A stretch of 64,000 bases of DNA, taken from positions 186,001 to 250,000 of the forward strand of contig CAWIXB010000001.1 in the NCBI GenBank assembly GCA_963839955.1, in the 5' to 3' direction. Positions 24,733 through 33,659 of this stretch are shown here, in pieces. A model generated the notes under the pieces. That model saw nothing but the letters and a program-made list of their open reading frames with translations. It did no database searches and had not been told where the DNA came from. How positions within the stretch are numbered: the stretch's first letter is position 1; every line of letters starts with the position of its first letter. The DNA is from CAWIXB01 sp963839955. Its GTDB lineage: Bacteria; Actinomycetota; Actinomycetes; JACCUZ01. A program made the position numbers and the translations under genes.

Positions 24733-25695
24733 ATGTCGGCTGGTGAAAAGTTCCTTCAGATGTTCATCGCTATCGCGATCTTTGTGGCGGTGATGGGGCT
24801 GATCCTCTTCTTCGCCACCTCGATCAAGTCCAGGCGCGGTGAGGTCGTGCAGACGTCGGCGTTCCTGCTGCCGACCATCCTGGCGGTCTCGATCGGCCTG
24901 CTCTATCCCGGCCTGCGCACGATCTGGGAGTCGTTCCGCGACGCCAACAGCCAGAAGTACGTCGGCTTCGACAACTACGAAACCATCTTCACCCAAGCCG
25001 ATCAGCTGACCGTGTTGCGCAACACCGCGATCTGGGTCATCGCCACCCCGATCCTCGCCACGGTGATCGGCCTCGTCTACGCGGTGCTGATCGACAAGGC
25101 CAAGATCGAGGCGATCGCCAAGGCGCTGATCTTCCTGCCGATCGCGATCTCGCTCGTGGGCGCGTCGCTCATCTGGCGGTTCGTCTACGACTACAAGGGC
25201 ACCGACCAGGTGCAGATCGGCCTGGCCAACCAGATCCTGGTCTCGGTCGGGCTGGACTCCTACAGGTTCCTGCTCACCGAGCCGTGGAACACGCTGTTCC
25301 TCATCGTCATCATGATCTGGGTCCAGGCCGGCTTCGCCATGACCGTTCTCTCCGCGTCGATCAAGGCCATCCCCGACGACATCATCGAAGCGGCCCGCCT
25401 CGATGGCGTGGGCGGCTTCCGGATGTTCCGCTTCATCACGGTGCCGAGCATCCGTCCGTCGCTCATCGTCGTGCTGACCACCATCAGCATCGCGACGCTG
25501 AAGGTCTTCGACATCGTACGGACCGCGACCGGCGGCAACTTCAACACGAGCGTGCTGGCCTACGAGTTCTACACACAGAGTTTCCGCTCGTTCAACGGTG
25601 GTCTGGGTGCGGCGCTCGCCGTGCTGCTGTTCGTGCTCGTCATCCCGATCGTCGTCTACAACATCCGCCAGATGCGAAGGCTGGAGTCACAATGA
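24733..25695 (+). CDS. Sugar ABC transporter permease (MalF-like)
   Basis: A 320-residue inner-membrane protein. An extra N-terminal helix (residues about 9-29) precedes the six-helix transporter core. The cytoplasmic EAA loop that docks on the ATPase reads EAARLDGVGGFRMFRFITVP. It pairs with the permease that follows, with which it overlaps by 4 bases (ATGA). The ATPase is probably the MsiK-type protein at 21885. Confidence 0.92.
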   Translation: MSAGEKFLQMFIAIAIFVAVMGLILFFATSIKSRRGEVVQTSAFLLPTILAVSIGLLYPGLRTIWESFRDANSQKYVGFDNYETIFTQADQLTVLRNTAIWVIATPILATVIGLVYAVLIDKAKIEAIAKALIFLPIAISLVGASLIWRFVYDYKGTDQVQIGLANQILVSVGLDSYRFLLTEPWNTLFLIVIMIWVQAGFAMTVLSASIKAIPDDIIEAARLDGVGGFRMFRFITVPSIRPSLIVVLTTISIATLKVFDIVRTATGGNFNTSVLAYEFYTQSFRSFNGGLGAALAVLLFVLVIPIVVYNIRQMRRLESQ

Positions 25696-26624
25696 GCGCG
25701 TCGACGGCAACCTCGGAGAGCGGCGCGGCGCCTGCGAAGGCTCCCCCCCAGTCCGCCGCCGCCGAGGCCAAGAAGCGGCTGACCTCGCCATGGGCGTCCC
25801 TTGCGGCGATCATCATCGCGACCTTGTGGACGATCCCGACGTTCGGCCTCTTCCTGTCCTCGTTCCGGCCGGAGGACGACGTCAAGTCGAGCGGCTGGTG
25901 GACCTGGTTCAGCGACCCGACCGTGACGCTCGACAACTATCGAGAGGTGCTCAAGGGCGGCGAGACCGACCTGGGGACCTACTTCGTCAACTCGATCGTC
26001 ATCACGATTCCGTCGGTGCTGATCCCGATCACCCTGGCGACCCTCGCGGCGTACGCGTTCGCGTGGATGCGGTTCCCCGGTCGGGACCTGCTCTTCGTCG
26101 CGGTGTTCGCGCTGCAGATCGTGCCGATCCAGGTCACCATGATCCCGCTGCTCAAGCTCTACGTGGACCCGCCCTTGGGTCTGCCCGAGCTCGCCGGCAA
26201 GTTCTGGACGATCTGGATCTCTCACTCGATCTTCGCGCTGCCCCTGGCGATCTACCTGCTGCACAACTTCATGAAGGAAGTGCCGAACGAGCTCGTCGAA
26301 GCGGCTCGCGTCGACGGCGCAGGGCACGTGCGCATCTTCACGCGCATCATGCTGCCGCTCATCACGCCGGCGATCGCCGCGTTCGGCATCTTCCAGTTCC
26401 TCTGGGTCTGGAACGACCTGCTCGTGGCACTGGTGTTCGGCGGTGGCAACCTCGAGATCTCCCCGCTGACGGTCCGGCTGGCCGAACTATCGGGGACGCG
26501 CGACTCCGAGTGGCAACTGCTCTCGGCGGGCGCGTTCGTCTCGCTGGTTGTCCCGCTCATCGTCTTCCTGAGCCTGCAGCGCTACTTCGTGCGAGGCCTT
26601 CTCGCCGGAAGCGTGAAGGGCTAG
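25692..26624 (+). CDS. Sugar ABC transporter permease (MalG-like)
   Basis: A 310-residue membrane protein with six predicted helices and an N-terminal Ala/Ser/Lys-rich cytoplasmic leader. The EAA loop is EAARVDGAGHVRIFTRIMLP, and the C-terminus (YFVRGLLAGSVKG) is typical of MalG-type permeases. The start is fixed by the ATGA overlap with the upstream permease. Its end overlaps the convergent beta-glucosidase gene by 4 bases. Confidence 0.92.
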   Translation: MSASTATSESGAAPAKAPPQSAAAEAKKRLTSPWASLAAIIIATLWTIPTFGLFLSSFRPEDDVKSSGWWTWFSDPTVTLDNYREVLKGGETDLGTYFVNSIVITIPSVLIPITLATLAAYAFAWMRFPGRDLLFVAVFALQIVPIQVTMIPLLKLYVDPPLGLPELAGKFWTIWISHSIFALPLAIYLLHNFMKEVPNELVEAARVDGAGHVRIFTRIMLPLITPAIAAFGIFQFLWVWNDLLVALVFGGGNLEISPLTVRLAELSGTRDSEWQLLSAGAFVSLVVPLIVFLSLQRYFVRGLLAGSVKG

Positions 26625-28012
26625 AGGGCCGGCGGGATGTGTCCGGCTCGGGCCACGTCGGCGTACCAGCGGTAGGACGCCTTCGGCACACGACGCAACG
26701 TTTCCTGCTCGACCTCCACCAGGCCGAACTTCTTCGTGTACCCCTCGGCCCACTCGAAGTTGTCGATCAGCGTCCACGCGACGTACGCCCGCACGTCCGC
26801 GCCGGTCTTCCGGGCGCGCTCGACCGCGTCGATGTGCTCCTGCAGGTAGGCGATGCGCTCGGGGTCGACCACCGCGCCCTCCGGCCCGCGCTCGTCGTCG
26901 TCGAAGGCGGCGCCGTTCTCGGTGACCATGAGCGGCAGGTCGGGGGCTCGCCGCGACACGTCGACCAGCAGCTCCTCGAGGCCGCGCGGCTCGATCTCCC
27001 AGCCCATCGCCGTACGAGGTTCGCGCGGCGCGAAGGTGAGCGGCGGCGCGCCGGGGTAGGCCGCCGCCGACTGCCCCATGGCGTCATTCGCGCTGTCGTC
27101 GTCGGGCAGCGCAATGCGGAAAGGCGTGTAGTAGTTGACGCCGAGCCAGTCGAGCGAGCCCTGCACGGTGGCGAGGTCGCCGTCCTGGACGAGCGACGGG
27201 TCGGCCAGGGTCGGAGCAATGGCGAGCAGGTCGTCGGGATAGCTCCCGTCGAGCAGCGGATCGAGCCAGAGGCGGTTCTGCACGGCGTCGACGGCCCTGG
27301 CGCTGTCTTCGGCCTGGGGGGTCTCGAGCCAGACCGGCGAGAGGTTGAGCACGACGCCCACCGTGTCGGCGCCGGCGTCGTGCAGCCGTCGCGCGGCGAG
27401 ACCGTGACCGAGCAGGAGATGGTGCGCGGCGGCGTAGGCCGACTCCGGCTCGCGCCGACCCGGCGCATGGATGCCCGCGGCGTAGCCGAGGAACGCCGAG
27501 CACCACGGCTCGTTCATCGTCGCCCAGGGCGTGACGCGATCGCCGTACCGCTCGTGCACGAGGGCGGCGTAGTCGGCGAAGCGCAGCGCCGTGTCACGCT
27601 CTGGCCAGCCGCCGGCGTCCTCGAGCGGCTGGGGGAGATCCCAGTGGTAGAGCGTCGGGAGCGGCTGAACGCCCCGCGCAAGCAGGCCGTCGACGAGGCG
27701 GTCGTAGTAGTCGAAGCCGCGGCTCTCGACCGGGCCCTGGCCGGTCGGCTGGATGCGCGGCCAGGCAAGGGAGAAGCGGTAGAACGCGACACCGAGGTCT
27801 TCGATGAGGGCGAGGTCGTCGTCGAGGTGCTCGTAGGAGCCACACGCCAGCGACCCGTCGCTGCTGTCCTTGATCGTGCCCGGCCGCGCACTGAAAGTGT
27901 CCCAGATCGACGGGCCACGTCCGTCGGCCTCCGTCGCTCCCTCCACCTGGTAGGAAGCTGTGGCGACGCCAAAGGCGAGGTTGGTGCCGTCGGGCAGGGG
28001 CGTGGTCGTCAT
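26621..28012 (-). CDS. GH1 beta-glucosidase
   Basis: A 463-residue cytoplasmic glycoside hydrolase of family 1. The acid/base Glu168 is in TMNEPW and the nucleophile Glu365 in VTENGAAF; the subsite motif WTLIDNFEWAEGY is intact. It would cleave imported cellobiose or other beta-glucosides to glucose. It is encoded opposite to the transporter and divergent from the LacI gene, with a 44-bp gap that must contain both promoters. Confidence 0.95.
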   Translation of the reverse strand: MTTTPLPDGTNLAFGVATASYQVEGATEADGRGPSIWDTFSARPGTIKDSSDGSLACGSYEHLDDDLALIEDLGVAFYRFSLAWPRIQPTGQGPVESRGFDYYDRLVDGLLARGVQPLPTLYHWDLPQPLEDAGGWPERDTALRFADYAALVHERYGDRVTPWATMNEPWCSAFLGYAAGIHAPGRREPESAYAAAHHLLLGHGLAARRLHDAGADTVGVVLNLSPVWLETPQAEDSARAVDAVQNRLWLDPLLDGSYPDDLLAIAPTLADPSLVQDGDLATVQGSLDWLGVNYYTPFRIALPDDDSANDAMGQSAAAYPGAPPLTFAPREPRTAMGWEIEPRGLEELLVDVSRRAPDLPLMVTENGAAFDDDERGPEGAVVDPERIAYLQEHIDAVERARKTGADVRAYVAWTLIDNFEWAEGYTKKFGLVEVEQETLRRVPKASYRWYADVARAGHIPPAL

Positions 28013-28056
28013 GGGCTCAACGTTACGGTGCGGAGCGCCAGAGCGACGCGCCGGCC

Positions 28057-29076
28057 GTGACCAGCATCAAGGACGTCGCGCGAACCGTGGGGGTCTCGAC
28101 CGCCACGGTGTCCAGGGCGTTGCGCGGGCTGCCGCGAGTGTCCGACGCGACGCGCCGCCGGGTGCTGCAGGCCGCCGCCGAGCTCGACTATGTCGCCTCG
28201 CCCACGGCCGCGAGCCTCGCGAGTGGGCAGACCCGGGCAGTCGGTGTGGTCGTCCCGTTCGTCACGCGGTGGTTCTACGCCAGCGTGGTCCAGGGCGCCG
28301 AGGAGCTGTTGCGCGAGGCGGGCTATGACCTCTTGCTCTACAACCTCGGCGGTGATCCGGAGGCGCGGCTGCGGGTGTTCGAGACCCACTTGCTGCGCAA
28401 GCGGGTCGATGCGGTGCTGGTGCTGTCGCTGACCCCGACCGAGCGGGAGGTCGAGGTGATCTCCAAGCTGGGCCGCCCCGTCGCCGTGGTGGGTTCCGCA
28501 CCGCCGGGGTGGGCGAGCGTACGCATCGACGACATCGCCACGGCGAACCTCGCGATGGACCATCTGGTCGGGCTGGGCCACTGTCGGATCGCCTACATCG
28601 GTGGCGCGCTCGACGACGGCCTCGACTTCGCCGCGCCGCTCGACCGGCTGTCCGGCTACCGCTCGGCGATGGCCGCTGCCGGACTGCCGGTGCTGAAGGG
28701 CTGGGAGACGTTGGGCGGCTTCACGATCCACGGGGGCTACTCCGCGATGCGAGCCCTGCTCAAGCACAAGAGCCCGCCGACAGCTGTCTTTGCCGCTTCG
28801 GACGAGATGGCGATGGGCGCGCTGTACGCGGTGCGCGCGGCGAACCTTCGGGTGCCCCAGGACATCTCGGTGATCGGCATCGACGACCACGAGATGGCTG
28901 CCTTCCTCGACCTGACGACGGTCGCACAGCCGGTGCACGAACAGGGCCGGTTGGCTGCCGAGCTGTTGCTCGACGAGCTCGCGCTCGGCGGCGAGGGAGC
29001 GCCTCCAGCCGCCGTCACGGTGCCGACCAAGCTGATCGTGCGGGGCACCACGGCAGCGCCTGCCGTGACTGGTTGA
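28057..29076 (+). CDS. LacI-family transcriptional regulator
   Basis: A 339-residue regulator: HTH at residues 2-25 (SIKDVARTVGVSTATVSRALR), hinge helix near 50, and periplasmic-binding-protein fold (60-335) with FAASDEMAMGALYAV and VIGIDDHEMA. It is the obvious controller of the flanking sugar transporter and beta-glucosidase and is expected to bind the palindrome at 23149. It starts at GTG, 44 bp from the divergent GH1 gene. Inducer is unknown, probably a beta-glucoside. Confidence 0.92.
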   Translation: MTSIKDVARTVGVSTATVSRALRGLPRVSDATRRRVLQAAAELDYVASPTAASLASGQTRAVGVVVPFVTRWFYASVVQGAEELLREAGYDLLLYNLGGDPEARLRVFETHLLRKRVDAVLVLSLTPTEREVEVISKLGRPVAVVGSAPPGWASVRIDDIATANLAMDHLVGLGHCRIAYIGGALDDGLDFAAPLDRLSGYRSAMAAAGLPVLKGWETLGGFTIHGGYSAMRALLKHKSPPTAVFAASDEMAMGALYAVRAANLRVPQDISVIGIDDHEMAAFLDLTTVAQPVHEQGRLAAELLLDELALGGEGAPPAAVTVPTKLIVRGTTAAPAVTG

Positions 29077-29084
29077 CTGCGGCC

Positions 29085-29783
29085 ATGCCTGTCGAGCTGA
29101 CGCCGGACGCGTTCCTCAACTGGATGGGTGGCTACGAGCGCGCGTGGCGAACGCCCGGTACGGACGGGCTCGCATTGCTGTTCACCGGGGACGCGTCCTA
29201 CCTCACGACGCCGTACGCCGAACCGATCTCCGGGCTCGCCGACATCGCACACTTCTGGGAAGAAGACCGTAAAGGCCCCGACGAGGTGTTCACCATGGAG
29301 GCGTCGGTCGTGGCATGCTCCGGCGACACCGGAGTCGCGCGGGTGTTGGTGCAGTACGGCAGTCACCGTGAGCAGGAGTATCTGGACCTGTGGGTCGTCC
29401 GTTTCGAGGCGGACGGCAGGGTGTCAAGCTTCGAGGAGTGGCCGTTCTGGCCTTCGCAGGGCCGCACGCCGGTGCGCACACCACCGGTCGTGACGTCGTC
29501 GGCGGCGCTCTCGGAGTCGCCGTACGACGAGTGGGTGCGCGCCGACACCTTGAGCGCCGGCGTCTACCGCCTCCCGGCCGGAGGGACCGACACGCAGACG
29601 CCGCACGAGGAGGACGAGGTGTACGTCGTGACGGCCGGCGCCGCCTCGCTGGACGTCAACGGTGCGGTGACGCCCGTCTCGGCCGGCAGCGTGGCCTACG
29701 TGCCGCGCCGGGTGCCCCACCGCTTCGTCGACATCACCGACGACCTGGAGGTATCTGTGGTCTTCGCGCCGCCGGAGACCTGA
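29085..29783 (+). CDS. SnoaL-like / cupin fusion protein
   Basis: The 232-residue protein joins a SnoaL/NTF2-like domain (residues about 5-125; DAFLNWMGGYERAW, TTPYAEPISGLADIAHFW) to a cupin domain (about 145-228) with the metal-type motif HEEDEVYVVTAG and PRRVPHRFVD. Such domains bind small hydrophobic or sugar ligands or metals, and no enzyme activity can be named. It starts 8 bp after the LacI stop, so it is probably co-transcribed with it. The long frame upstream of the chosen ATG is a shadow of the LacI gene. Confidence 0.8.
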   Translation: MPVELTPDAFLNWMGGYERAWRTPGTDGLALLFTGDASYLTTPYAEPISGLADIAHFWEEDRKGPDEVFTMEASVVACSGDTGVARVLVQYGSHREQEYLDLWVVRFEADGRVSSFEEWPFWPSQGRTPVRTPPVVTSSAALSESPYDEWVRADTLSAGVYRLPAGGTDTQTPHEEDEVYVVTAGAASLDVNGAVTPVSAGSVAYVPRRVPHRFVDITDDLEVSVVFAPPET

Positions 29784-29827
29784 GATTGGGGGGTCAGGGA
29801 GCCGACCACCTACGATGAATGCGCCTC

Positions 29828-29900
29828 GCCGGCGTGGCGCAATTGGCAGCGCACCCGACTTGTAATCGGGAGGTTAGGGGTTCGATTCCCCTCGCCGGCT
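29828..29900 (+). tRNA. tRNA-Thr (anticodon TGT)
   Basis: A full cloverleaf can be drawn: acceptor GCCGGCG/CGCCGGC, D-arm around AATTGGC, anticodon stem CCCGA/TCGGG with loop CTTGTAA (anticodon TGT), and T-arm AGGGG-TTCGATT-CCCCT, with discriminator T29900. CCA is not encoded. Its 3' part is repeated at 31001-31043, suggesting it is an integration site. Confidence 0.97.
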
Positions 29901-30014
29901 CTCACTCGGGATCAGATGGGCATACACGTCGACTGTGATCCGGTACGACGCGTGGGCCTCCGACCCCTCCACCTAGTTGCCGCGCCTGCCGTGGGTGTCG
30001 CCGCCAGCCCGACG

Positions 30015-30533
30015 TTATCTCCCGCTGCACACCTCGGCGGTGAAGTCCTCGGCACTGCGCCCGTCCAGTTCCCGCACGTCCGGGTCGGTGTCGTTGCTGT
30101 ACACCGTCCCAGGATTCATGGCGGCGAGATCCCCGCTGCGGAATGCCAACTGGCTGAGCACCTCACGGTCCCCCTCACCGACCGCCGTCGCGACGTACCC
30201 CCTGTCGACAACCACCTCGACGGACTCGCCCTCCCACGGACCACCGGGCGCGTGCAGGACCAGCTCGCTGGTCCCCGGCACCGCCGCGTCCGCGATCCAC
30301 TGCGCGACCTGCTCGTTCTCCTCATCGTCGGCAAGACCCTCGCGGTCAAGAAGCAAGTTCACCTCGGTGGCCGCCCCCTCACATGCCTCCACCACGAGGA
30401 CCGGTCGCTGCTCCTCGTTCACGGTCACGCCCAGCGCTCCGATCACCTCGACGTCGGGCGCGATGCAACTGGCCAGCGAGGCGACCACGACCGTCAGCGC
30501 CGCCACCGCTCCTGTCCCGTTGCCAAAAGCCAT
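30015..30533 (-). CDS. Putative lipoprotein, unknown function
   Basis: The 172-residue product from the ATG at 30533 has a signal peptide with lipobox LASC (Cys23), an acidic mature part, and short beta-strand-like stretches such as QRPVLVVEACEG. I do not recognise the family. It lies on the opposite strand inside the short segment between tRNA-Thr and its repeat, next to a broken histidine-kinase fragment. Confidence 0.6.
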   Translation of the reverse strand: MAFGNGTGAVAALTVVVASLASCIAPDVEVIGALGVTVNEEQRPVLVVEACEGAATEVNLLLDREGLADDEENEQVAQWIADAAVPGTSELVLHAPGGPWEGESVEVVVDRGYVATAVGEGDREVLSQLAFRSGDLAAMNPGTVYSNDTDPDVRELDGRSAEDFTAEVCSGR

Positions 30534-30717
30534 TCCCAGAGTGTGGCAGCCAGGGAAATACGTGCTTCGGACGGTCCGCCGCCGCGGACAGCGAGCTCGC
30601 CGGGGCGACGAAAGCGCCGGGACTAGACACCCCGCGGTTGACCGTGCTCCCCTGTCGCCTCGGAGCAGCGACTGGCACCGGAGGGGCGCTGATGAAAGAA
30701 GAAGTGGTCGCATACAT

Positions 30718-30918
30718 CACCCTGAGCGCATCGATGGCTGCTTCCGGGTCGGACGTCGCCACCACACGTCCTGCCTGCGCCCGGACGACCATGGCCGAGA
30801 CGTGGTGCGCCACAGTGTCATGCAGCTCCCGCGCGAGCTGCTCGCGCTCGCGCAGCTGGCCAGCCTCATGAACAAGCTCGGCGCGAGGAACCGGGTCGAG
30901 ATCGCCATATGGGCCCAT
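30718..30918 (-). pseudogene. Histidine-kinase fragment (HisKA_3 region)
   Basis: About 65 codons encode the dimerisation/phosphoacceptor helix of a NarL-partner kinase: REREQLARELHDTVAHHVSA with His at codon 33 of the fragment. Similarity stops abruptly at ALRV, after which the frame reads unrelated sequence. The N-terminal sensor and the ATPase domain are missing, so this is a remnant left by rearrangement at the tRNA site. Confidence 0.7.
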
Positions 30919-31000
30919 GAAACGAAGCGCATCAAAGCCTGATGCCCATCGAAAGCCCACGGCAGGTCAGCAAGATCATCCCAACACCCCGATTCTGGAT

Positions 31001-31043
31001 CTTGTCATCGGGAGGTTGGGGCTTCGATTCCCCTCGCCGACTC
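31001..31043 (+). repeat. Partial repeat of tRNA-Thr 3' part (att-like)
   Basis: This 43-bp sequence matches the tRNA from the anticodon loop to just past its 3' end (29859-29901) at 39 of 43 positions, in direct orientation. This is the form expected of an attachment site made by an integrase acting at a tRNA gene. The copy cannot itself be a tRNA because the 5' half is missing. No integrase gene is seen nearby. Confidence 0.75.
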
Positions 31044-31120
31044 CATACGGTTCGTGGATGCTATGGCACGCAAGCGAGAGGATCGCCTCCGTGACAATTG
31101 CCCGACAACAGAGGAGATTC

Positions 31121-32224
31121 ATGCCGACCTCAGCGCTCAAGTCGCGTGCTACCCGAGTCGCGAGGGCCGGCTATCGGCGCCTCTACGGCAAGCGCTACGC
31201 CGACGTCCCCGTGTCACATGGGGTCTACGTGCGTCCCTTCGAGGCGCGTGCTGCCGAGTTGCGGTGGCGGGCTACCATCGCGGCACACCGGCCAGTCACC
31301 TTGTCGTCGTACGCCGAGCAAGTGTCGCTCGGCGCCAACGAGGAGTTCCTGGCATGCCCTCTGTGCGGATACGACTCCTTCCGCCTGCTGTTCAAGCCGG
31401 GCAAAGGCAAGAAGGTCAACGGCTGGTCCTATCGCGTCGTCTTCTGCGATGCGTGCGGCTTCCTGTGGCGGAATCCAAACATTCGGCCGGAGCGACTGGC
31501 TGAGCTTTACGCCGGCGACTACAGCACGTTCCTGACCGGACACTATGCAAGTAGGAGGCAGCGCCGATACCGGCTAACTATGGATGCGTTCTCACCCTTC
31601 TTCAAAGAGAGTCACGGACGCAGACTTCTTGACTTCGGCTGTGGAACAGGCTCGTTTCTCGCGCTGGCTGAGAAGCTGGGATTCGACGTAGCGGGCACCG
31701 ACTTGTCCCATGATTCGCTGAACCTCGCGCGGCGTCGCATCAATAGCCGGGCACTGCACTTCGGATCCCCAGGAGACGTGCCGGAGTTGGCCGTCGGCGG
31801 CTTCGACGTCGTCACAATGTGGTCGGTGCTCGCGCACCTCCCTCGACCTAGGGATGATCTCGCGATGCTGCGAGGGCTGCTCAACGACACGGGAGCCCTG
31901 CTGATTCTGACCGTGAATGCAGAGTCGCTGAAGCTGAAGGCTAAGGGGTCGAGGTGGGGGGGGTTCACCGGGAACCACCTGATGTTCTACTCCCGGCACA
32001 CCCTGCCCAGGTTGCTTCGAGATGCCGGATTCGCCGCCGTCGCCTTTGCGCCGTTCTACGGCGACACTGTCGAGGCCGGCACCACAGGGATGTCGGCGCG
32101 TCACCAGGAGCGGTTCCGGCGCGTCGTCGAGGAGACCAGCGGGGGCAACATGCTCCGCGCCCTCGCGTTCGCTTCACGAGAGGCTGCAGACGCATCTGGG
32201 CTGAGTCACAAACCGCTGGCATAG
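31121..32224 (+). CDS. Class I SAM-dependent methyltransferase with zinc-binding N-terminus
   Basis: A 367-residue protein. An N-terminal four-cysteine motif (CPLCGYDSF and CDACGFLW, residues about 80-110) probably binds zinc, followed by a Methyltransf domain with motif I LLDFGCGTGSFLALAE and the acidic loop GTDLSHDSL. Similar proteins act in glycan or natural-product pathways on sugar nucleotides; the substrate is unknown. The ATG at 31121 has a strong AGAGGAG site; reading further upstream would start within the tRNA repeat region. It is the first intact gene after the att-like repeat. Confidence 0.85.
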   Translation: MPTSALKSRATRVARAGYRRLYGKRYADVPVSHGVYVRPFEARAAELRWRATIAAHRPVTLSSYAEQVSLGANEEFLACPLCGYDSFRLLFKPGKGKKVNGWSYRVVFCDACGFLWRNPNIRPERLAELYAGDYSTFLTGHYASRRQRRYRLTMDAFSPFFKESHGRRLLDFGCGTGSFLALAEKLGFDVAGTDLSHDSLNLARRRINSRALHFGSPGDVPELAVGGFDVVTMWSVLAHLPRPRDDLAMLRGLLNDTGALLILTVNAESLKLKAKGSRWGGFTGNHLMFYSRHTLPRLLRDAGFAAVAFAPFYGDTVEAGTTGMSARHQERFRRVVEETSGGNMLRALAFASREAADASGLSHKPLA

Positions 32225-32297
32225 CCTCGGAACAGCGGGTGGTGAATGAGACGACCCTCGCCTGGTCAGCCTGGCCGCGTTGGCGCCATGGTCGGAG

Positions 32298-33047
32298 TCA
32301 AGCCGAACCCTTCGTCTTGTGGTCCTGCACGTTCTCGACCACGTCGGCCGCGATGTCACGCAGCTTTCGGTTCGTGCGCTGGGAGGCCTGGGTCAGCAGC
32401 GCGAAAGCCTGATCGGCCGAGCAGTGCCGGGCGGCCATCAGGACGCCCTTCGCCTGCTCGATCACCGCCCGCGAGCGCATGGCGTCGCGCATCTGCGCCG
32501 CAAGCTCGGCGGTGTTGTGATACAGCGCCGCGTTCGCCAAAGCTATCGCGGCGTAGCCGGCGAAGGTCTCCGCAAGGCGGACGGCCTCCTCATCGAACGG
32601 CTTCTCGTCCAAGCCGTAGATGTTGAGGCCGCCGATGATGCCCTGAGGGATGGGCATCCCCACCGACAGCGTCCGTCGCACGGCGAGCGCATGCGCGTGA
32701 CGGGAGAACTCCGGGTAGGAGTCGCTGCTGCTGGTGTCCTCGATTTGGATCGTGTTCCCGCTCACGGCCGCGTCAAGGCAGGGCCCGAACCCCTCGTCGT
32801 ACTGCCGTTCGTCCAAGGCCATTGCGGGCTCGCCGGTGAACGCCGCGCTGTGCGCTCGACCGTCGTCCATCAAGGTGACGGAGACCTCGCCGGCACCGGG
32901 AATCGACTGCTTGACGAGCTGCGCGACACGGTCGAGGACCGCCTCGAGCGGCTGCGCGTCGAGCAGGATCTTGCTCAGCTCCGCGAATGAGTCCCGCGGA
33001 TCCACTAGCACGTCGACGTTGGCATTCCGGGCACGTTGCTCGGCCAT
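32298..33047 (-). CDS. GAF-ANTAR domain RNA-binding regulator
   Basis: The 249-residue protein has an N-terminal GAF sensor domain (residues about 20-165) and a C-terminal ANTAR domain (about 185-240) with the typical run MRSRAVIEQAKGVLMAARHCS. ANTAR proteins bind paired-hairpin RNAs and prevent transcription termination. Start ATG at 33047 has GAGGGAA upstream. No target RNA hairpin pair was identified close by. It is separated from the pentose operon by about 470 bp without genes. Confidence 0.88.
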   Translation of the reverse strand: MAEQRARNANVDVLVDPRDSFAELSKILLDAQPLEAVLDRVAQLVKQSIPGAGEVSVTLMDDGRAHSAAFTGEPAMALDERQYDEGFGPCLDAAVSGNTIQIEDTSSSDSYPEFSRHAHALAVRRTLSVGMPIPQGIIGGLNIYGLDEKPFDEEAVRLAETFAGYAAIALANAALYHNTAELAAQMRDAMRSRAVIEQAKGVLMAARHCSADQAFALLTQASQRTNRKLRDIAADVVENVQDHKTKGSA

Positions 33048-33514
33048 GGGAATTCCCTCATGTTGGGCAGGTGAGGTGTCGCGGCTCTCGGCCGGTCGGC
33101 AGCCCACGCGCGGGTCGGCCGAAGCGAGCTGGTCGTCGGCCGGCGCTGAGCGAGCGGTAGGGGTCCGCCCGAGGGACTGGCAGTTGAGTTTGCTCGCCGG
33201 CCACGTCATCGCCACGGGGCGATGACCACAGTGTTTACACGCTACTCCTCCCCCGGATGGACCCGCCTGCTAGCGCCAGCGGCTGGGCCTCGCGCATCAC
33301 TGGGCAGCCGACTTTCGAGCATCGGTCGACGGAGGACACCACCTGTCGCATGAGGCTGACGTGGCGGCGCGCACCGGCCTTACCCCGCGACCGCGCCAGC
33401 GCATGCGCGAGGGAGGAACGGACGCCTCGAGCACCTCGCGGGAGCACGAGAAGTGGCTGTACCTGCGGAGCGTGTCGTGACAAGCGCCGGGGGTGATCGT
33501 CGCCGCTGCAGGTC
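33048..33514. other. Gene-free stretch
   Basis: Short frames exist on both strands, but none has a good start, a recognised motif or supportive context. One 68-codon frame ending near 33479 lacks a usual start codon. The right end leads into the pentose operon promoter. I see nothing else of note. Confidence 0.5.
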
Positions 33515-33543
33515 TTGACGGTACCCCCGCCTCAACATAAGTT
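33515..33543 (+). promoter_or_regulatory. Sigma70-like promoter of the pentose operon
   Basis: TTGACG (33515-33520), a 17-bp spacer and TAAGTT (33538-33543) match a housekeeping promoter well. The predicted start (about 33550) falls on the first operator repeat, and the first gene begins at 33660. No other gene lies between. Confidence 0.65.
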
Positions 33544-33546
33544 TAT

Positions 33547-33593
33547 TCGCCCAACAAATGGTTAGAGGGAAAGTTCACTCGCTCAACAAATGG
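33547..33593 (+). promoter_or_regulatory. Two direct operator repeats
   Basis: TCGCCCAACAAATGG (33547-33561) and TCGCTCAACAAATGG (33579-33593) match at 14 of 15 positions and are spaced 32 bp start to start, three helical turns. They lie directly after the -10 box, so a bound repressor would block initiation. The regulator (perhaps ROK, GntR or LacI type) is not encoded in the operon. Confidence 0.6.
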
Positions 33594-33659
33594 GCTACAA
33601 GGAGTGGCGATGCGGTCGAGATCCGTCGGAGCGGTACGCCTTGAGTCCAGGGAGGGCGC

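Noticed and set aside
25598..28060. 820-codon plus-strand frame over the second permease and GH1 genes
   Set aside because: Out-of-frame and antisense translation of two solid genes.
30383..30942. Plus-strand frames between tRNA-Thr and its repeat
   Set aside because: They overlap the lipoprotein and kinase remnant on the minus strand and have no start site or motif.
31001..31043. Second tRNA gene
   Set aside because: Only the 3' part is present; acceptor 5' strand and D-arm are missing, so it is a repeat and not a gene.
33257..33496. 79-codon Cys-containing frame, considered as a WhiB-like protein
   Set aside because: The four cysteines are not in WhiB spacing and there is no GVWGG-like turn or ribosome binding site.
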